Positions 61,161-64,000 of a DNA stretch of 64,000 nucleotides are shown piece after piece (the stretch's first letter is position 1; each line of letters begins with the position of its first letter). Made by a program: the position numbers and the translations under genes. The notes beneath the pieces were generated by a model. It saw only the letters and a list, made by a program, of their open reading frames with translations, made no database searches and was not told the origin of the DNA. The DNA is taken from positions 868,001-932,000 of the forward strand of contig NZ_CP131039.1 of NCBI RefSeq assembly GCF_030657335.1, in the 5' to 3' direction. Source of the stretch: Croceibacterium aestuarii (GTDB taxonomy: Bacteria; Pseudomonadota; Alphaproteobacteria; Sphingomonadales; Sphingomonadaceae).

Positions 61161-61552
61161 TGCTTACTCCCCTCTTCCCAACCGTAGTCGTAGAACACCC
61201 GAAGAATATTGCCGTCGGGGTCGAAGGCAAGAAACTCGTGCAGGCGGTGCGGCGTCTCTTGGCGCAGCGCGTCAACCTTCGCCCCCGCCGCCCGCCAGCA
61301 CGCGTGGAGATCGTCGACCTCTGCACGGCCGGCCATGTTGTACCAGGTCACCTGCGGCCCGGCGCTCGCCTGGTGCGCGCGGTAATGCGCCGCGGCCACG
61401 AACAGCCGCGCCCCACCTTGCGACAGGCCCGCCAGCCCGAGTTCCTCGTCCGCCCAGTCGACCGCAAAGCCGAGGCAATCGCGATAATAGGCCAGCGCGG
61501 CGGACAGGTCGCTAACGGGAATTTCAGGCACCGGCGACGGGAATGCGCTCAC
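61157..61552 (-). CDS. VOC-family (glyoxalase/bleomycin-resistance fold) protein
   Basis: 131 aa from a GTG that overlaps the upstream TGA (GTGA). It has the paired beta-alpha-beta-beta-beta units of the VOC fold: EIPVSDLSAALAYYRDCLGFAVDW and, near the end, FLAFDPDGNILRVFYDYG. The metal ligands are only partly evident, so it may be a binding protein or an enzyme. It sits between the NTF2-like gene and the SGNH hydrolase with overlaps on both sides, which suggests one pathway that I cannot name. Confidence 0.82.
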   Translation of the reverse strand: MSAFPSPVPEIPVSDLSAALAYYRDCLGFAVDWADEELGLAGLSQGGARLFVAAAHYRAHQASAGPQVTWYNMAGRAEVDDLHACWRAAGAKVDALRQETPHRLHEFLAFDPDGNILRVFYDYGWEEGSKQ

Positions 61553-62163
61553 CGCTTCCAGACCCAGTATTGCGGCCCCCAGCGCTCTTCCAGTTCGGCA
61601 AGGCACTCGACGTGGATCTCGCGCACGCGGCTCGCCGGCATGAACTCGGCCGGGTCGATTTCCTCGATCTTGAGCGTCGACTTGTCCTCGTAGAGGTGTT
61701 CGCCCTTGAGCAGCGCGTTCTCGTCGTAGGGCCAGATGAAGGCCTGTAGCGAATGGACGAGGTAGAGCCCGTCGTCCTTGAGGCCGGCGTGCCCGACCTT
61801 GGCCAGCTCGGCCCCGGTCGACATCTGGTGGAACCACATCTCGTCGGCAATGCCCCAGTCGGCCACCGCGACGAGATCGCCCGAGTTCCACAGGACGATC
61901 TCGCCGATGCTCGAATAGAAGTCGAACACGCCCTTGCGCCCCTTCACCTGGAACGGCTTTTCACCCCAGGTAATGTGATAGACCGGGTCGTCGGCCATCA
62001 TGTCGGGCGCGGTGATTTCCTCGAACATGCTCGCGCCTTCGAGGTGCACGTGGCGGCAGTAGTTCTTGAGGATCGCCTTGTGCAGCGGGTTGTCGGTCCG
62101 GTCGTGCAGCTCGATCGACGGGTCCATGCAGCGATAGACTTCGGCTTCGTATTTCGATGCCAT
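61549..62163 (-). CDS. hypothetical protein, possibly NTF2/SnoaL-like
   Basis: 204 aa, soluble, no signal peptide. Rich in aromatic residues (YHITWGEKPFQVKGRKGVFDFYSSIGEIVLWN, VADWGIADEMWFHQM, WGPQYWVWKR in separate places). The short helix plus aromatic strand pattern suggests a cone-like NTF2/SnoaL fold, but I cannot confirm a family. ATG at 62163 has AGGAG about 11 bp ahead. First gene of the operon with the VOC and SGNH genes, divergent from the ethylene-receptor-like kinase. Confidence 0.6.
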   Translation of the reverse strand: MASKYEAEVYRCMDPSIELHDRTDNPLHKAILKNYCRHVHLEGASMFEEITAPDMMADDPVYHITWGEKPFQVKGRKGVFDFYSSIGEIVLWNSGDLVAVADWGIADEMWFHQMSTGAELAKVGHAGLKDDGLYLVHSLQAFIWPYDENALLKGEHLYEDKSTLKIEEIDPAEFMPASRVREIHVECLAELEERWGPQYWVWKR

Positions 62164-62323
62164 CGGCGTTCCTCTCCTTTGCCGGCGAGGCTGCCACAGA
62201 CGGCCGGAATAGAAAAGGACGGAACATTGCCGTGCTCGGCCAGTATCCTGAGCGCCGGCCCTATCTGCCGGAAAGATGCATGCCGGCAGCTGCCGCCGGC
62301 AAACGCAGGGAAATGGCACGACG
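62164..62323. promoter_or_regulatory. divergent promoter region between the NTF2-like operon and the sensor kinase
   Basis: 160 bp without coding sequence of merit. It must contain two promoters in opposite directions. The sequence around 62283-62300 has overlapping GCCGGC repeats, but no known operator was recognised. Confidence 0.4.
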
Positions 62324-63466
62324 ATGGAAGCGATTGAGCGGTTTTTCTCGGTCCGCGGGTTGGCGCCGCACGGTTACTGCCTGTTCTGGGACCCGGCCCT
62401 GGTATGGACCCACGTGGTCTCCGACGTGGTGATCGCGCTGGCCTATTTCTCCATCCCTTTCCTCCTCTGGCGTCTGCTCAGGATCCGCCGCGACATCGAG
62501 TTCGGCTGGCTCGTCGCGCTGTTCGCGATCTTCATTCTGGCGTGCGGGATGACGCATGTGATGGGCATCGTAACGCTGTGGGTTCCGGCCTACGGCTGGG
62601 AAGCGCTGGTCAAGGCCATCACTGCGGGGGCTTCGCTCGCCACGGCCGCGCTGCTCGTCCCGCTGCTGCCCAAGCTCGTGGCGATACCTTCGCCGGCCGC
62701 GCTGCAGGCGGCGAACGAGGCGCTGCGGCGCGAGGCCGAGGTGCGCGAACAGGCCGAGGCCATGTTGCGCCAGTCGCAGAAGATGGAAGCCATCGGCCGG
62801 CTCACCGGGGGCATCGCGCACGATTTCAACAACCTGTTGGGGATCGTCATCGGCAACCTCGATCGCGTGCAGCGCAAGGGCGAATTGCCTGAGGATACGA
62901 GCCGGGCCATCGACAACGCGGTCGCCGGAGCGGAGCGCGCGGCGGTGCTGATCGACCAGTTGCTGGCGTTCGCCCGGCAGCAGCCGCTGCAACGCCTGCC
63001 GCACGACGTGAACCGGATCGTCGCCGGCATGTCCGAGCTGATCCGCCAGACGCTCGGGTCGCGCATCGACCTCGCCATCGAACTCGAGCCTCACCTGCCA
63101 CAGGCCATCGTGGATCGCCATCAGCTCGAAAGCGCGTTGTTGAACCTCGCGATCAATGCCCGCGATGCAATGGATGAGCAGAAGGGCGGCAGCGTGGAAA
63201 TCTCCACCCGGTCCGGCGACGCAGGCATGATCGAGCTTGCGGTGCGCGACAGCGGCTGCGGCATGGATGCCGAGACGCTGAGCCGCGCCGCCGAGCCCTT
63301 TTTCACCACCAAGCCCGTCAACGAAGGTTCGGGACTGGGCCTGAGCCAGGTGACCGGCACCGTCGAACAACTGGGCGGCCGTGTCGAGATCGAATCCGCG
63401 CCGGGAACCGGGACCGTCGTTCGGCTGTTTCTCCCCTCGCATCCGGGGAGCGCGCCAAACGCATGA
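62324..63466 (+). CDS. histidine kinase with ethylene-receptor-like (ETR1-type) membrane sensor domain
   Basis: 380 aa. The first ~120 residues form three membrane spans that match the ethylene-binding domain of plant ETR1: SDVVIALAYFSIP (residues 33-45) and ACGMTHVMG (73-81). Asp 34, Tyr 41, Pro 45, Cys 74 and His 78 correspond to ETR1 Asp 25, Tyr 32, Pro 36, Cys 65 and His 69 with a constant offset of nine. Cys and His are the copper ligands there. A short coiled linker (127-150) leads to the H-box GGIAHDFNNLL with His 166, an N-box LLNLAINARDAMDEQ and G-boxes DSGCGMD and GSGLGLSQV. There is no GAF or attached receiver domain. The overlapping downstream gene is a receiver protein. Confidence 0.88.
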   Translation: MEAIERFFSVRGLAPHGYCLFWDPALVWTHVVSDVVIALAYFSIPFLLWRLLRIRRDIEFGWLVALFAIFILACGMTHVMGIVTLWVPAYGWEALVKAITAGASLATAALLVPLLPKLVAIPSPAALQAANEALRREAEVREQAEAMLRQSQKMEAIGRLTGGIAHDFNNLLGIVIGNLDRVQRKGELPEDTSRAIDNAVAGAERAAVLIDQLLAFARQQPLQRLPHDVNRIVAGMSELIRQTLGSRIDLAIELEPHLPQAIVDRHQLESALLNLAINARDAMDEQKGGSVEISTRSGDAGMIELAVRDSGCGMDAETLSRAAEPFFTTKPVNEGSGLGLSQVTGTVEQLGGRVEIESAPGTGTVVRLFLPSHPGSAPNA

Positions 63467-63819
63467 AGCCGAAAATCCTGCTGGTCGAGGACGAGCCGCT
63501 GCTGCGCGAAATGACCCGCGAAGATCTGCGGGACCTCGGCTATTGCGCCATCTGCGCCCGCAATGCTCCCGAGGGATGGGACGTGCTGCAGAACGAAGAA
63601 TCGATCGGCGTCCTGATCACCGACATCCGCATGCCGGGCGAATTCGACGGCTGGGAACTGGCGCGCCGCGCGCGAAACCAGCTGCCGTCGCTGGGAATAA
63701 TCTACATCAGCGGTTACTCCGGCGAAGAGCAGCAGCTCGCTGCGGGTGGCGTGTTCCTCAAGAAGCCTTATCGCCTGCCCGATATGGAGCGGGCGCTGTC
63801 GGAGGTCGTGCCGAACTGA
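63463..63819 (+). CDS. single-domain response regulator (CheY-like)
   Basis: 118 aa, receiver domain only: LLVEDEP acidic pocket, phospho-acceptor Asp 54 in LITDIRMPGEFDG and Lys 101 in FLKKPYRLP. No DNA-binding or enzymatic output. ATG overlaps the kinase stop (ATGA), making the two a co-translated pair. It resembles the receiver domain that is fused to the kinase in plant ETR1 and in many hybrid kinases. Output must come through an interacting protein. Confidence 0.92.
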   Translation: MKPKILLVEDEPLLREMTREDLRDLGYCAICARNAPEGWDVLQNEESIGVLITDIRMPGEFDGWELARRARNQLPSLGIIYISGYSGEEQQLAAGGVFLKKPYRLPDMERALSEVVPN

Positions 63820-63847
63820 CGTGCGCGGTCGCGCCGGACCATTGCCG

Positions 63848-64000
63848 TCAGCGATGAATCTTGGCCAGCAGGCGGCGTAGTTCGGCCAGTTCCTCGGCCG
63901 TGAGGTCGGCCACCAGCGCGTCGTCGGCCTGCTTGATGAGAGCGCGCAGTTCGGTCACCCGTTCGTGCCCGGCGGCAGTCAGGAAGATGCCGAAGCTGCG
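63848..64000 (-). CDS. MarR-family transcriptional regulator, C-terminal fragment (5' end outside window)
   Basis: The minus strand is open from the right edge to TGA at 63850-63848, about 50 codons. The sequence LTAAGHERVTELRALIKQADDALVADLTAEELAELRRLLAKI is the C-terminal wing end and dimerisation helix of MarR regulators. Too little remains to name a target. Convergent with the receiver gene, 28 bp apart. Confidence 0.65.
   Translation of the reverse strand, partial: RSFGIFLTAAGHERVTELRALIKQADDALVADLTAEELAELRRLLAKIHR

Overview
The window is a GC-rich (roughly two thirds G+C) chromosomal segment. It contains no rRNA, tRNA, insertion sequence, phage or CRISPR array that I can recognise. Protein features point to an alphaproteobacterium of the order Sphingomonadales, most likely the Erythrobacteraceae. 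These are the exosortase-A-type glycan genes, an outer-membrane phosphate porin, the PabB-PabC fusion, a C4 zinc-finger DksA-like protein, GTP cyclohydrolase II with an extra N-terminal domain, and a REP-like element with the TTCGACA/GCTCAGG motif. That placement is inferred from gene content, not from a marker gene. Genes are tightly packed, and many neighbours overlap by ATGA or GTGA.

Layout. 1-2.5 kb: tail of an M28 peptidase, agmatine deiminase and galE. 2.6-4.9 kb: thrS with a small upstream gene one base away. 4.95-6.1 kb: an overlapping four-gene cassette with two related 57-residue membrane proteins, a larger membrane protein and an XRE regulator. 6.1-9.7 kb: lptA-lptC-rnd, ung and a TauD-type dioxygenase. 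9.8-11.9 kb: a tandem HD/HD-GYP protein and a DUF4336 protein. 11.9-18 kb: glutamate synthase gltBD. 18.2-22.9 kb: a long acidic membrane-anchored protein, then a divergent exosortase-A-associated glycosyltransferase and O-ligase-like protein. 23-30 kb: intracellular PHB depolymerase, ABC exporter, M13 peptidase, uppP and small envelope proteins. 30-33.5 kb: phenylalanine hydroxylase among three small lipoproteins, then recQ. 33.5-36.4 kb: an SPFH / ribbon-helix-helix / small membrane protein operon, a beta-helix protein and a DksA-like protein. 36.4-45.6 kb: ribA-xthA, lolA, rpmG, arfB, rluA, an aminotransferase, pabBC and a HerA-like ATPase. 45.6-53.5 kb: M1 peptidase, a two-component system with an EF-hand protein, a cupin and an M24 peptidase. 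53.6-57.2 kb: oligopeptidase B, a thioesterase and alanine dehydrogenase. 57.3-59.9 kb: a phosphate-starvation pair (porin and PstS), each behind a good Pho box. 59.9-62.2 kb: an overlapping SGNH hydrolase / VOC / NTF2-like operon. 62.3-64 kb: a histidine kinase with an ethylene-receptor-like sensor domain, a stand-alone receiver, and the tail of a MarR-family gene.

Most of the window is ordinary housekeeping. The items most worth following up are: the ethylene-binding-domain kinase, whose five checked key residues align with plant ETR1 at a constant offset of nine; the duplicated 57-residue membrane proteins in the XRE cassette; the SPFH/Arc operon with a TGATAT...ATATCA palindrome just upstream; the apparent CTG start of ribA overlapping the xthA stop codon; and the split PhoB-controlled porin/pstS unit without pstCAB.
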